Assembly (NCBI GenBank): GCA_029532415.1
Contig: JAQOTA010000052.1
Span: forward strand, 930,001 to 994,000
DNA length: 64,000 nucleotides
DNA from: Marasmius tenuissimus
Lineage: Eukaryota > Basidiomycota > Agaricomycetes > Agaricales > Marasmiaceae
Reading direction: 5' to 3'
The position numbers and the translations under genes are program-made. This document shows, one piece after another, positions 1 through 11,628 of the stretch; position 1 is the stretch's first letter, and the number at the start of each line of letters is the position of its first letter. Under the pieces are notes generated by a model. That model was not told the DNA's origin. It worked only from the letters and a program-made list of their open reading frames with translations, and did not search any database.

Positions 1-971
1 CCAACATAGAAAGTCAGTTGCCCAGAGTGCGGAATGCCGAATCACGTTTGCTTATTCCCTCGTTTCCTCCTCAGTTTCGATGCAAAAGTTCACTTTGAAG
101 TCTTGCAGACCATTCTGGCATCACAGTCGTGCCCAAAGACTGTGATTTCGCTCTGCGGACCGCTCGCCCTTTCGTTGTTTGCCAAAATCAAACAGAAGGG
201 AAATCAACAGCCTGGTAACTTTGATACCGAAGCCACTCAGCAGGTTATCAACGAAGTGCTTGGCACTAACCAAATAGGTCAGTGCCCCTCAGTACCCTCG
301 CAGTCTCCATATGGATCTGTCACTGATACCTGCATCTCATGCATGAATACATAGTTTTCATCGACGGCTTGGTGACAACGAACCGATATGCAGCGTGGCG
401 TAATCAGCCCAAGCAGGCCATTCAGGACGCACTGGCTTCTGCTCGTGCCGGTAAAGCTCCTTTCATCGACGTGGCACGATGTCTGCAAGTGGTGGGGCCG
501 ACCCGACTTTTAGAACTTCTTTGGTCCCAACTTGTGGTCGCTGCGGGCGTCGGCGGATCTATGGAGGGCTGCAAGCGACTCGCAGTTTTCATGCTCACCT
601 TGCCAATTCCTGGCTCGCCTCCACTCTTCCCGATCTTTATCAACACCGTCCTCCCTTCTTTGATATCCCACATTGACCAACTCCCGGCCTCCGAGCAAGC
701 AGTGCAAGCGGAGTTGTTAAACTCAATAATCATATCTCTATTCACGGCTGCGATTTCTACAGAGGTCGCGGCGAGGAGTGTGGTCGGCCAGCAAGGTCCC
801 GTACTTGGCCAACACAGTCCAGTGATGGCCAGGCGCCTGGCAATCGAATTGCGGACTCGAAAACACAGTCAAACGAGTAAAAGCTTATCACAACGGCTGA
901 GCTCGTCTTCCTCCTGTGTGGCAAATTTCCCGATATTCATGGAACTCGGGACGCCGACAAGACCGACATAG
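1..971 (+). CDS. Probable Mediator complex subunit 5 (Med5/Nut1), C-terminal part, 5'-truncated by window edge
   Basis: This is the 3' end of a larger gene. Coding sequence is convincing from about position 75, just after a pyrimidine-rich acceptor (TTTCCTCCTCAG), to 277. A 77-nt intron (278-354, GTCAGT..ATAG) follows, then a second exon to the stop at 969-971. The two exons join in frame through a Val codon. The protein end is helical and Leu/Pro-rich, with stretches such as LAVFMLTLPIPGSPPLFPIF and VLGQHSPVMARRLAIELRTR. These resemble the C-terminus of fungal Mediator subunit 5, a tail-module component that links activators to RNA polymerase II. The assignment rests on remembered family resemblance and not on a catalytic motif, so it is moderate. 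The gene converges on the zinc transporter, with 130 bp between the stops. Confidence 0.45.
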
Positions 972-1101
972 TTGTGGTAACGTATGTATGTAGATGAAGC
1001 CTGTCATTATTCCATTGTTCATTTTTTCGCCTTTATACATTTCCCGTGAGCGGAGGTGCTATACGAGTATCAGCTGCGCGCCCTGATTTTCGACATATGA
1101 A

Positions 1102-2905
1102 TTAGGACCGGAACTCACGACAACACGCATTCTCCTGTGGGTTACATGACTGGTCTGCAGGGCAAGGGAGCAGGCAGCCTGACTCCTCCGTTGTCTGGGC
1201 GGCATGGGATCAGTAACGCAACATATGGCGATATAGATAACGGTATATGGCATACTTACCATCAGGTGTTCGTCAGGTCGCGAAGTTCTCGCGTACTCCG
1301 GTTGAATGGTACTCGAATGAACACCATGAAGGTGTAGAGTGTGCCGTATTTTGGCGGCAACCGCCATGAAATCGTGCTTGCGCGAGGCCATCACATGGAC
1401 AGACGCGACGATTTTGGTTTCGGAAAGTTGCCAGATGTGTAGCTCATGCAACGAAAGCACGCCTTCCACGTCCAAAATTGACCTGCGAACATCATCCAGG
1501 GACACTGTTGCTGGCACGGCTTGGAGAAGAATGAAAGAAGCGCTGCGGACTAAGGGCTCCGTGAGTGAGTAATCGACGAATCAGAGCACGTCAAACGCAA
1601 CGCATAACGCACCTAGCGGTAACGCTGAGGAGAATATGATACAAGTGATCACCAAACTGATGGCCGGGTCGAAGTAGTGCTTGAAACTCCAAGAACTGAG
1701 CCATATGATCAACCCTGTACCAATCACACCGATGTTGCCTAGGGCGTCGCCTAGCACATGGAGAAGTATTCCACGCATATTCATGGAACCAGAGTGAGAG
1801 TGAGAGTGCGAGTGGGACACAGGGGAACCAGGATCCGGAGATAGCGTCCTCTCCTCTTCCTCGTTGTCCAGAAGAGGTGCAGTCTCGACGTTAGCACCAC
1901 TATCAATTTCGGTGTTAGCAGTGACTGGATCTTCATCGGGTAAATGAACATTGGAAGTATGGCGAGAGTGAACTGGAGAAGTGGGTGGAGACGTCGCGGT
2001 TGCCAGCTCGTGCGCTGTCTGAACAAAGTAGGCGCGAGTAGCCGCTGGGTGGCCGTATAGGGATTTGAATGAGTCTGAGCTGGCACGCGGGGAGGACATG
2101 CTATGGCGACTCGGTCGCTGGGGTTTCACGGTCATTGGTGTGCTTTGTCCGGATGTCAATGTGGAGCTATTCGAGGAGGAGACTGTTTTCGTTGAATGCC
2201 CATGAGAGTGCGAGTGAGAATGAGAATGAGAATGCTCTGATAAAAACCTGGATTATGAGTTCTGGCTCTATGGAACGAGAGGATTTCATCAATTACCATG
2301 GAATAAAAAGAGCCCGACTATGTTCGAAGCAAGTCCTAACAAGCCGACAACGACTACCAACTTTGGGTTTTCTATCACTGCGAGGGGTTTAGCCATAGGT
2401 CGAAGTAGACGTCTTCCATCGAACGCACCTGGCGGACTCAAGAGCCGCTGAATTGCCTCCAGGAAGATCGAGAAGCACAACGCGAGGAGGAAGACACCGT
2501 TAACGAGAGCAGCAAGGATTTCGGCTCGATGCCACCCGTACGAGTACCGCGAGTCGGCAGCATTCTCGGTGAGCTAAATTAATGAATGTCAGGACGGGGA
2601 TGTTCCTGAAAGTCGAAGAAGCATGCCTTGATGGCGTAGAGCGCGACAAGCAAGCTCATGATATCGCTGTAGATAGTGAGATATGAGTGGGCCCGTTCTC
2701 TAACGAAGGTCCACGCACTTGAGCATATGAAAGCTATCCGCCACGAGTGCAAGGGAACCGACAGCATAACCTATGGACCGTGACGGTTTTGAAATGAGAA
2801 GATCGGGCAAGTAAATGAGAACGGACCAACTGTGAGCTCCACAAAGAAGAAGAGAACGTCGATAGCAAGCAGAATCTTGATTCTGACTGCGCGAGAGAGG
2901 CCCAT
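1102..2905 (-). CDS. CDF-family zinc transporter, ZRC1/COT1 type
   Basis: A cation diffusion facilitator expected to move Zn2+ into the vacuole in exchange for protons. The start MGLSRAVRIKILLAIDVLFF opens the first membrane segment. The hallmark LVADSFHML-ND (zinc-site Asp), the YSYGWHRAEILAALVNGVFL segment and LGLASNIVGLFLFH follow. A cytosolic loop carries two His-Ser clusters made of repeated CAT-TCT codons around an acidic Ser/Thr-rich stretch. The second half has HVLGDALGNIGVI (second metal-binding His/Asp pair). The cytosolic C-terminal fold reads LHELHIWQLSETKIVASVHV and ends in a Cys-rich tail (CLLPCPADQSCNPQENACC). At least six introns are needed; the one at 2574-2626 uses a GC donor. 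The gene is complete and divergent from eIF3h across 222 bp. Confidence 0.9.
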
Positions 2906-3127
2906 GATGGTGGTCGGATAGCAAGCGAGGTGCGCCAACTCAAGAGCAACAATTCATGAAGAGCCTTGGCATGCGGGGGATGATAAGATAGCAATTCATG
3001 AATCTAATCAGATAAGATCTCGCTACGATTTGCCACTATTTACCAAGACCTTCAAATTTTTTTATCGACGCCCACCACGGTGACCAACCCATAGCCAGTC
3101 GCGTTAGACCCCCTTGGAAACTCAAAA
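2906..3127. promoter_or_regulatory. Shared divergent promoter region, zinc transporter / eIF3h
   Basis: A 222-bp stretch between the start codons of two head-to-head genes must hold both 5' leaders and promoters. An AT-rich run (TTCAAATTTTTTTATCG, about 3050-3066) lies 60-80 bp upstream of the eIF3h ATG. No clear TATA box or specific operator was recognised. Confidence 0.4.
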
Positions 3128-4666
3128 ATGGCCGCTCAATCTATGGCTGCTGCACTAGCAGCATCTCTTCCGGCAGCAGCAGCAACTCCCGCCCCTGCAG
3201 CTCCTACATATGAAGCCATTCCTGCATCCATGTCGAAGGTTATCGACGTTGAGGCTGATATACAGTTGACGTCTGTTCAGTTGGATGGTCTCGTGCGTTA
3301 TGAATTATTTTGGTGGTCTACACCTTGCTGATAGGCTCTCAGGTCGTTGCCAAAATACTAAAGCATGCGCGGGAAGTATCGTCTATCGCGAACGCCCACG
3401 GATTGTTGTTAGGACTCGATCTCGATGGTACCCTCGAAGTCTCCAACTCTTTCCCTCTTCCCCATCACCTCGCCGATGACGATGAGAAGTCCAGCAAATC
3501 TGTAGGTGTGTAGAGGATCTGGATTGTGGATATCAAAAGCTCAGCGATCACTCGAAATCCTCTCAGCCCGGTATCAAACATCTATGTTACGTTCGTTGAA
3601 GGAAGTTCAGGCCGATGATGGTGTAGTTGGCTTTTATCAAACATCTTCGCTGGGCGCATTCTTCAGTCAAAACCTGGTGGACACTCAAGCTCTTCACCAA
3701 GACAAACTTAGACACGGCGGTGTGGTCGTCGTACACGGTATGCTACCAAGCCCATGCTCATCTTGTTTGCAAGACGCTCACCTCCTCGATGTAACAGACG
3801 TATCACAAACCACCAGAGGCAATCCTTCATTCAGAGCCTTCCGATTAACCCCCCAGTTCCTCGATGCTTACAAGAAAACTAATTTCAGCACGACAAGGTC
3901 AGTCCGCCGCAATGGTCAGCCAAGTTTTCACTTCTTTAACGACTTCTACTCCACTCTTATCCAGCCTGGCCAACCACCAATTAACATTCTCGACGATTCT
4001 CGAGGAGATTCCGCTCAAGATTCGAACTAACCCTTTACTGAAATCATTCCTCGGAGAACTGGCCACACCAACTGGCTCCCCTCTCACTGACGCCACACCC
4101 GACAAAGCTACCGTTTCTGCTATTCCACCGTCTTTCTCGGCACTCAACTTAAACTCTGGGAGCTCCACGCGAAATCTAGAGCAGATCACTGAGACGCTCG
4201 ATAATTACCGGACGGAAGGTTAGGCTGTTCACCTTCGACCGTCACGATCAATAACTGGATGTCTTTCAGAGGGAAACATTGGGTACATTACACGTGTCAT
4301 TGCGAGGGAGAAAGCCAAAGCAGAAGCTCATATGGCGAAGCGAAAGGAGGAGAATGCAGACCGTATCAGCAAAGGTGTGTCCCTGTATAGCCAAACCATT
4401 CACGATCTCGAAGTGACATTTTCGATGAAAAGGATTGGCTCCACTCCCCGAGGAAGATGTAAGTTTAGCCCTCGCAGCGCGGGCTAATAATGGTTGGGCT
4501 GATACTCCTATTTCAGGCATATCGACTATTCAAAATACCCAACGAACCCTCCAGATTGGAGAGCATGCTTCTACTCGGACAGCTCGATGCTCTTGCCAAG
4601 AGTTTGGGACAAACTTCTGCAACGAGTCTTGTAAAATTGTACGGAGCTACTGCAGGATCTGGATGA
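3128..4666 (+). CDS. EIF3H: Translation initiation factor eIF3 subunit h (MPN-domain protein)
   Basis: A subunit of the eIF3 complex, which recruits mRNA to the 40S ribosome. After an Ala/Pro-rich leader, the MPN fold begins at IQLTSVQLDGL-VVAKILKHA and continues with GLLLGLDLDGTLEVSNSFPL. It then reads SLKEVQADDGVVGFYQTSSL, the place of the MPN JAMM region in this catalytically inactive subfamily. The signature LTFSTILEEIPLKIRTNPLL and a charged helix (VIAREKAKAEAHMAKRKEEN) follow, then an end in LVKLYGATAGSG. Exon 1 is 3128-3292; introns begin at 3293 and then near 3506, 3738, 3898, 4220, 4375 and 4459. All junctions I tested are in frame. The stop TGA is at 4664-4666. No defects were seen. 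Confidence 0.93.
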
Positions 4667-4975
4667 TGGGTGTTGTAACTTGTACATACATATCAGACAC
4701 GGGGAAGCCTCACTCGCTGCCTCACTGTGACCTCGTTGTATGAACGCTGTTGATTGTACTTGTGTTGTGTTGGACCGGGAGAATGAAAAAGGCGCTGCTG
4801 CGGCAAGACAGGGCCGTTCACGAGTTGGGAAACGAGGATAGCAACCGATCGGTCTTTGCCGAGGCACGCACTGCCGCAGCAAACTGAGAGTTATCTAATC
4901 CGGCATGAGAAAATTTTGAAGTTATCCTCCCTTCCCCCTTTACTTCCATCACCCTCACTCCCCTTCTCCGAACCC

Positions 4976-4981
4976 TATAAA
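4976..4981 (+). promoter_or_regulatory. TATA box upstream of expansin-like gene
   Basis: TATAAA lies 71 bp before the ATG at 5052, just after a pyrimidine-rich strip (4921-4970). The spacing and the following CATTCACTCTCC-type leader fit a core promoter of a strongly expressed secreted-protein gene. Confidence 0.6.
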
Positions 4982-5051
4982 GCATAACCGCTTGCAGGTT
5001 CCCTCCTTTCAACCTCATCGGTCCTACATTCACTCTCCTTTGTGACTTACA

Positions 5052-6173
5052 ATGTTCTCAAAGTCCCTCCTTATTCTGCTCGCGGCTCTCTCTCTCGCCA
5101 ACATTGCTTTGGCTTCTCCCCATCTTGTTAACCGCCGCCACCATCATGCCCTGGCTGCTCGAGGTCAATCAGCTCCGTGCGTTCTGTTTCTCTACTCTAT
5201 CAGCGTTCGTTCTCACGTCGATACTTTTTATCAGGAGAAATGATTCCGGCGTCGTCAGCAAACGCGCTCTGAGAAAGAGATGCAGAACTCGTGAACCACC
5301 GACTTCGACTATTGTCGCTTCTTCGTCTGCTGCTGCAAACATTGCTGCCCCTCCTACTACAGAGGCTACCACAGAGGCTACTCCTACGAGTACTTCTTCG
5401 TCGCAACAACAAGAACCTACTCGTACCTCAGAGCAGCAGCAGCAACCGCCTCCCACCACGGAGCAGCAACAGCCTCCTCCAACTACCACCTCCGAGCAGT
5501 CCGCTCCCACACAGGACTCTGGTAACAACGGCGGTAACAACGACAACAATAACAACAATGGCAACAACGGCAACAACGGCGGCGGCGGTGGTATCATCTC
5601 AGGACTCGCGTCGTATGCTATTGGTACACTCACCGGCCAAGGTAAGGGCGAAAATTGCTTGGATGCCCCTGTGTGTTTATAGGGTGCTCATGATCGTACT
5701 TTTACAGGCACCTTCTATAACACCGGTTTGACCGCCTGCGGTACTACTCACAGTGACTCTGAGGCTATTGTCGCCGTCTCGCAGAGCTTCTTCGATCAAT
5801 GGCCGTTAGTGCCTTCAATTCCCTCGCGCCTTACCCCTGTTAACGACCCTTCACAGAGGTTCAAATGGTAACCCCAACTTGAACCCGATCTGCAACAAGA
5901 GGATTCGGGCCAACTGTAAGTGTCTACCTTTCATGCTTCAAACATGTGTCGCTAAACTTTCGCTCCAGTCGAAGGCAAGAGTGTCGAACTCACAATCGTA
6001 GACCGTTGTGTCGGATGTGCCATGTTCGACATCGACATGACCCCCTCGTAAGCACTTTTTCTTGTTACAATCATTGACTGGTCTAATTATGGGTTTTCTT
6101 GCACAGTGCCTTTTCCCAGATCGCTGACCAAGGTCGTGGTCGCATCAGTGGTGTGACTTGGACCTTCATCTGA
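5052..6173 (+). CDS. Secreted expansin-like protein with RlpA/double-psi beta-barrel domain
   Basis: A small extracellular protein of the expansin/barwin-like class, thought to loosen plant or fungal wall polysaccharides without hydrolysis. It has a signal peptide (MFSKSLLILLAALSLANIALA), dibasic sites and a low-complexity linker. The linker is first Thr/Pro/Gln-rich (about 5330-5515) and then Asn/Gly-rich (5520-5595). The C-terminal DPBB domain begins GTFYNTGLTACGTTHSDSEA, continues with NLNPICNKRIRAN and VELTIVDRCVGCAMFDID, and ends SGVTWTFI. Cysteines and the VDRC Asp of the fold are present. Introns include 5177-5234 and one starting at 5642; further ones begin just after WP, N and TPS. 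The stop TGA is at 6171-6173. The linker repeats are trinucleotide runs and probably vary in length between strains. Confidence 0.88.
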
Positions 6174-9100
6174 GCTGTTGCACATCCTATTCCCCTTTTA
6201 TCCGCTGGTTAACTGGAATCCGGGCTCTTATTCTTATAGTTTTAATTTTCGCGCTCGTGGTACCCTAGTGGTTTCCTGTCTCGGCCCTTTGCGAGTCAGA
6301 GGGTTGTAAGGCAGCTAGCATCTGCGCTGGTATACTGATAAGACTTGTTATCGCTGTAGCTTAAGTACTTCAGCTGTTTTCGTAGACATCAATGTTATTG
6401 GCTTTTTGACTTTCTCCAGGACGGTGACCGACCGGTCGACCTTACACCGAAACGTCTCGCGAGTCCCCGCCTGTGCCCTTTCCTTCCGACTTTGGCAACC
6501 TGAAAATTCGTGCTCGGCGTTCGTGGAATGTCGGGTCCCGTCCGAGGACCGCTTTCAGACGTAGTTGCGAACGTTCGCGGCCCAAAGGTGTGCAAGTCTG
6601 GACTTTGTTTGCAAACAGTCCCCGAAACCGGTTGGGATCGTGGAAACAATGCGGCAACCACTCCACTCCTACCAAGCATATACCGTTATTCGAGTTCGGG
6701 ACCAATCTAAAAGGCGTGCTGGGCGTGTTCTTGGACTGGAAATCCGACGGGGCGGAGAATGTTTGGATGCAGGCTAACGGAATATGAACCCCAGTTTCGG
6801 AAGATGATGAGACACGCGTATTTGACCTTTCTCGACGGTCGCTTGCAGTGGATATTTTGAGCACTCCCGTCTGACGCGATCCGCTACACTTCCACATGTG
6901 TAATTGGAGCCACGGATTTTTGTGGGCTGCGCAATGATCAGTCTGTGATACAAGGTGATACAATGCCTTTCGACCTGAGTGACATGCTGTAGACCCCCTT
7001 TTCGGTCAAAAATGTTAATGATGGACTACCTGGGATTCGGACTGCTGCCACTGGTGACGTGTTTCCAGGTGATGTGAGCCATCGTCGGCCACGGAAAGAT
7101 GATTCTCGAAAGAGCAAAGCTTCAAGAAGGCGTTGACTCACCGGTTCGGCATGCATATGGCTTGAAGCTTTCATAAAGACTCGTACCGGTCGTATTGTGG
7201 ACATCAATACGTACTCCCCTCAGCCCAGGGTCTAGGGATATCAAGGACCGTGAGGGCAACGTGAGGGACGGCTTGTTGACGCCGTCAGCGTCGTTCAACC
7301 ATCGTTGTACCGTTGAATCATTGTTGGGCCAGTGTTGCGAGGCTTCGGAGACCCTTCGCACGTAGTCTTGACTCTTCATAGTAACCACAACATTTAGTTG
7401 ACTGACAAGGCTGCCGTGGGGTACTAGGTAGCTGTCAGAAATCCTTGACACGCAACATTCAGCAGTGGCAGCATTGTACTGATGCAGAACCTGGTGGCTG
7501 AGAAGGTCCAAGCATCCGTGGGAACATCTAGGTAGTAGCCGTGCGCACTTGAAGTGAATCTTCACCATCACCGTCTCCTTGTCCCGCTCGTCGGAATGAC
7601 AGCTTCAGCTACTTTGGGCACACTACAGACGCTTGGGCTCTTGATCCTGGTCGGCCCACTATTCAATCAACGGTAAGACTTGTCTCCCGAGAACCACTGC
7701 TTTATATAACAGCCGATTATGACTTTTTATTGAAGTAGCGTAATCTCATCCAAATCTCGCTCAGATGGATTAAATCGACCCCAGCCGACCCCACACTTGC
7801 TTTTTCCCTGCCGAATGACTCCAACAGCTTCGAGGAATCGTTCAAATACATCTGACGGGCTTTGTATGCCCTCAAGGGCTTCGCATCTAGAGCTTGAAGG
7901 CCACTACTCGATCCGTCTAAAATGAAACTTCTGGATCTTCTCCTCAAGACGTATATCACCTATCAAACCGACGCGTACTCCAAGTCATTGTGAAAACAAA
8001 CGGCACCTCCCCAAGTAGAAGAGTTATGCCCATATCATTCACGGGAGCTTATACACGGTCTTGCGAGAGTTAGGTTAGGGAATAACTATGTGTGGCTCAA
8101 CTCTCAGGCGGTCTCAACCATTACCGTGATTCTACGGTCTTCCGAGCGCTTGAATGACTGAAACGGCTACTTCTGATATCTCCACGCTCCACCATGCTCA
8201 ATCGCGGTTTGTTGAGGCTTAGGCAACATCTCGATAGCAATGGATGCCTATATTCAGTACAATAAGGAGAGCGTCATGACTTGGACTGACTTGGATCGGT
8301 AACAACGAAGTTACAGTGATGTCCGTTTGAACTTGGTCCAAGTGGTCCTGGTTGCCTCCCTTCGAGGCTCTCCTGTTACCCCGCTGACCCTTAATTTCAA
8401 TAGTACCGACATACCATACGGCGAATCAAAAGCATGGCGAGCCTGTGCTTCAATATTTTGTTTGAACCGGAGCCGCGGCTTTTGACGTCGGTTCGTTTAT
8501 CGTTCACTGGCCCTCCCTCGTGTTTCGGACCGAAGCAACACTCGCTTGAACTTTGAAGTCCGGGTGAGCCTACATCTCGCAAACTTGTCATGACTCGAGG
8601 TACGTTAGTATCATGCATTACTGTGCTATCACGCAAAGCAGTTCCAAGTCCGACGGGGTTGGCCTTTGATGTTGTGGTGCAACAGATTCAGGCGGTGAAA
8701 TAGAAAACCTCGGGACCGTCTGGGACCGCTGATGTCGTTCTGTCGGGGCTTTTGCCACCGAGATTTCTGTTCATAGAATCGTCCCCACGATGTCATCTAA
8801 GACTCAATCGGGTGAGGTACGGCAACTTTCTGCGGCGGGCTACTAGGTTTCTGAGATCCTCTCATCTCATGTGGATGGTGCTGGCCCCGGACACCCATTG
8901 ACACTCATCTGAAGCAGATAGTCGTTGCTTTCTCTGTCTGATTTGCTATCTTCAGCGTGTTCCTTTCACGTCCACACGTGCTAACGACTTTTCCACGACC
9001 CTTGAATGGTGCCATCCAAAGGATGGGCAGCGTCGCAAGTACTCAATATCCTACTGTATGCACCTTTTACATCCCTTCTCGACGGAGCCTATACTCGCCT

Positions 9101-9554
9101 CTCAAGTTGAAACTCGTGGAACTTGCAGCTGCACATGGACATTTCGCACCCAATTGCTCCTCTCCGCTTCGAGCGAGCTAGAACTGCGAGGGTTGCGAAC
9201 AGTTAAAGGGGTAGTAGACTGATAGACTGTCCAGTGCCCAGCGTCACGGTGATCTCACACAGCGAAGATCACCGGTACGAGGGTAAATACGACAAGGTTT
9301 ACTCGGTGCAAAGTAGTGGCTGAATAAACAGGACCTTTTGGAACATCAGAGCTTCCAGCTGGGCAAACCTAGATTCGAATTGAAAATGGCAGCCAGGGTC
9401 GAATGAGTAGCTGGGCTCTCTGAGCTGATCGTGATTCCATGAAAATCGCACGAATATTTTCAAAGGTCAACAAGAATTATGAACGAACGGATTTTATTTA
9501 GGCTACGGGGCTAAGGAGGGTTTTTAAAGGAACGATATACGTGTAGTTTTTTTT
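6174..9554. other. Gene-poor stretch, about 3.4 kb
   Basis: No recognisable protein family was found here on either strand. Short open stretches overlap in several frames (for example 6442-6963 minus, 7122-7568 minus, 7717-7959 minus). None has a convincing start, intron pattern and motif together. The 7122-7568 minus reading, followed by a possible donor (GGTGAGTC near 7135), is the least unlikely fragment. No terminal repeats, transposase, reverse transcriptase motif or tRNA was seen. A 12-bp perfect palindrome (GCGAACGTTCGC) lies at 6567-6578. The stretch may be old decayed sequence or hold non-coding transcripts. Confidence 0.4.
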
Positions 9555-11628
9555 TTAGTAGACTCCTACTTCCGTCCTTCTGTCGATTTTAATAGTCATG
9601 TCCTGGTGCTCGACATCGGCCTGCCGTTTCAAATCATCCAGACGAATGGTGTCACTTGCATGCGTAGCCGCGGGATGAGACGAGTATTGCGGATGTGTGA
9701 ACGAACTGTTCATTACAGCCCCGCTGGAGGCGTTAGCACGAATGGCATCCCGGACATTCAACGTTGCTGTTGGCAGGGTCAGAGCTAAGAATCTCCCAAG
9801 GGACACGAGATACGGACCTAGCAACGAGTTGGCGTACACTAATGATTGTTGTGTGGTCAGCTAGCGTCAAAAGAAAGCAGGAGACAGTGATCACGTACTA
9901 CGGGTGAGCATCAAATAGAACAATAGGACGTATTGAGTTCCTGGTAGAGAGACAGCTGTGATGAGGACCAGTAAGGCACAGATGCTACAGATAGTAATAC
10001 GGTCAGAATTCTGACACAAATAGGCCCTGTGGAGTATTACCTGGTCATTGCGCCCGTAGTAACGGAGTAAATGGCCTAACGCCAGGCTTTGTAAATAGGA
10101 AGTAGATCGCGCGCGGCGGGGTGGAACTCACAATCTGGCGAAGCATGCGGTTGGTCCTACATAGTCAGGTTGAGCCGGTGGCGACACGATACGAACCGCC
10201 CGGGGGGTCGTAAAGGGAGACATACCTGACTATCTTCGTATGCCTGCGACCAAGAAGGTAGACCATGGACAGCGCGATGAGGACATCAATCCCAGCCCCC
10301 AGACCGTTCACAACAATGACAATGGTGGTAAGAGCACCCGTGAACTGCGTGGAATCAGGATTGTGTGCACTTGAAGTTTGTATTAGTCCTGCAAAAACGG
10401 TCTGAGATCTAAAGCGACCTACATCACAGACATCGAGTCTAATGCCACGGTGTGTCAATTCCAAATTTTCTCGAGTATAGCCCAAAGACTTACATAGCTG
10501 AACAGCTGCCGAAGACACATCTACATCAGATCATGGAGCCTGTATTGAGATATAGAACGCACATTCTTGAGCGATTGAGCACAGGAGCTGGAGGGCTACC
10601 GTCAATTCGTGGTGTCACAGACAGGAGGCGGTTCAATCACGCACGATACCACCAGGTATGAGCCAGTTCTTGTTGGCCACTGCAATTGGAGTCGGTCAAT
10701 TGCGCCCTCCTTGAGATGTATGAAGGTGTCTTACGCTTCCAGATACGCCACACATAGAAACTACGCGAGGATCGATCGTGTGTCTTGAAATTAAACTGAT
10801 ACCAGGGAACTCACCCTTGTACGATAAGCGTCACAATACCCTGCCGGTGCACGACATTCAACAACTCGAAAGAGCAAGAGAGCCATTTTGCTTACTGTGG
10901 GAACAGCCATTCCCTATCGAATAATCGTTGATTAATCCACTGGAGTCGACAAGCCGGTGGGAGCGTACCAGATAACTCCTACAAGAACAGTCAATATAAC
11001 GAAGGGGAGGTTGAAGCGCGACTTACGGGGGTAGGATAGCAAGTGCTGGGGCGTTTCCGAAGTTGGTGATGAGAAATATGTACACTGACGGGTAGGGAGG
11101 CTTCTGAGACAAGTCGATAAAAACTGAGAAGGCGACCTACACCAATGACTCGTGCAAAATTGATGGACGAAGTCGAGGGCAACAACTACTGCGACCTAAA
11201 TTACAAGGGTCGGTACTTCGAATCGGCCATTCAAGAATACTCCGTACCAGGATTTTCATACTCAAAGGATCCTCAAAGGTACGACCTTGGCTACTGAAGA
11301 AGTACCAGGCCTGAGAGAGCGTGGCTGGCAGGAATGACATCGTCAGAAAGTTGTCCAGTAGTGGCCAAAACACGGCGAACCTCCATGCATACTAAACGCA
11401 AATGATCAGTGTGCAGCAGAACACGAAAGAGTAAGGACTCACAGCGTACAGACGACCAACCCTATCAATGGTAGAATAGGATGTTAATCTCTCATTGAGG
11501 TCTACTAACCGAAAACGAAAGCTCCCCCTCCCTACCTATGTAAAGGGCACCGATTCTGTCGATATTTCAGTGAAGATTTCGGACAAAGTACGATAGGTGA
11601 AAGCGTACCCATCGTCAAGCGCAGTCAT
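9555..11628 (-). CDS. DUF6534-family multi-pass membrane protein
   Basis: Member of a large basidiomycete-specific family of seven-pass-like membrane proteins of unknown function. The start at 11628 reads MTALDD-GIGALYI, and splicing several short exons gives GLVVCTLMHGATLSQAWYFF. Next come VVALDFVHQFCTSHWLYIFL and ITNFGNAPALAILPP, then VTLIVQGFYVWRIWK and NKNWLIPGG. The late segment ITLTIVIVVNGLG-type helix reads TTIVIVVNGLGAGIDVLIAL, and the last TM includes YANSLLGPYLV. The C-terminus is Asp/His-rich and cytosolic in the family pattern. At least ten introns are required. Simple donor choices break the frame in two places, but alternative donors (GTAGGT near 11111, GTTCGC near 11378) restore it, so the gene looks intact. 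Some internal exon borders remain provisional. Confidence 0.75.

Noticed and set aside
3899..4189. Antisense frame over eIF3h
   Set aside because: The plus strand here has clear eIF3h motifs and introns; the minus frame has none.
5169..5633. Long antisense frame opposite the expansin-like linker
   Set aside because: It is a shadow of trinucleotide repeats on the coding strand and has no motif, start context or splice structure.
6567..6578. 12-bp palindrome GCGAACGTTCGC as an operator
   Set aside because: A single perfect palindrome in a gene-poor stretch is expected by chance at this scale, and no gene is placed to use it.
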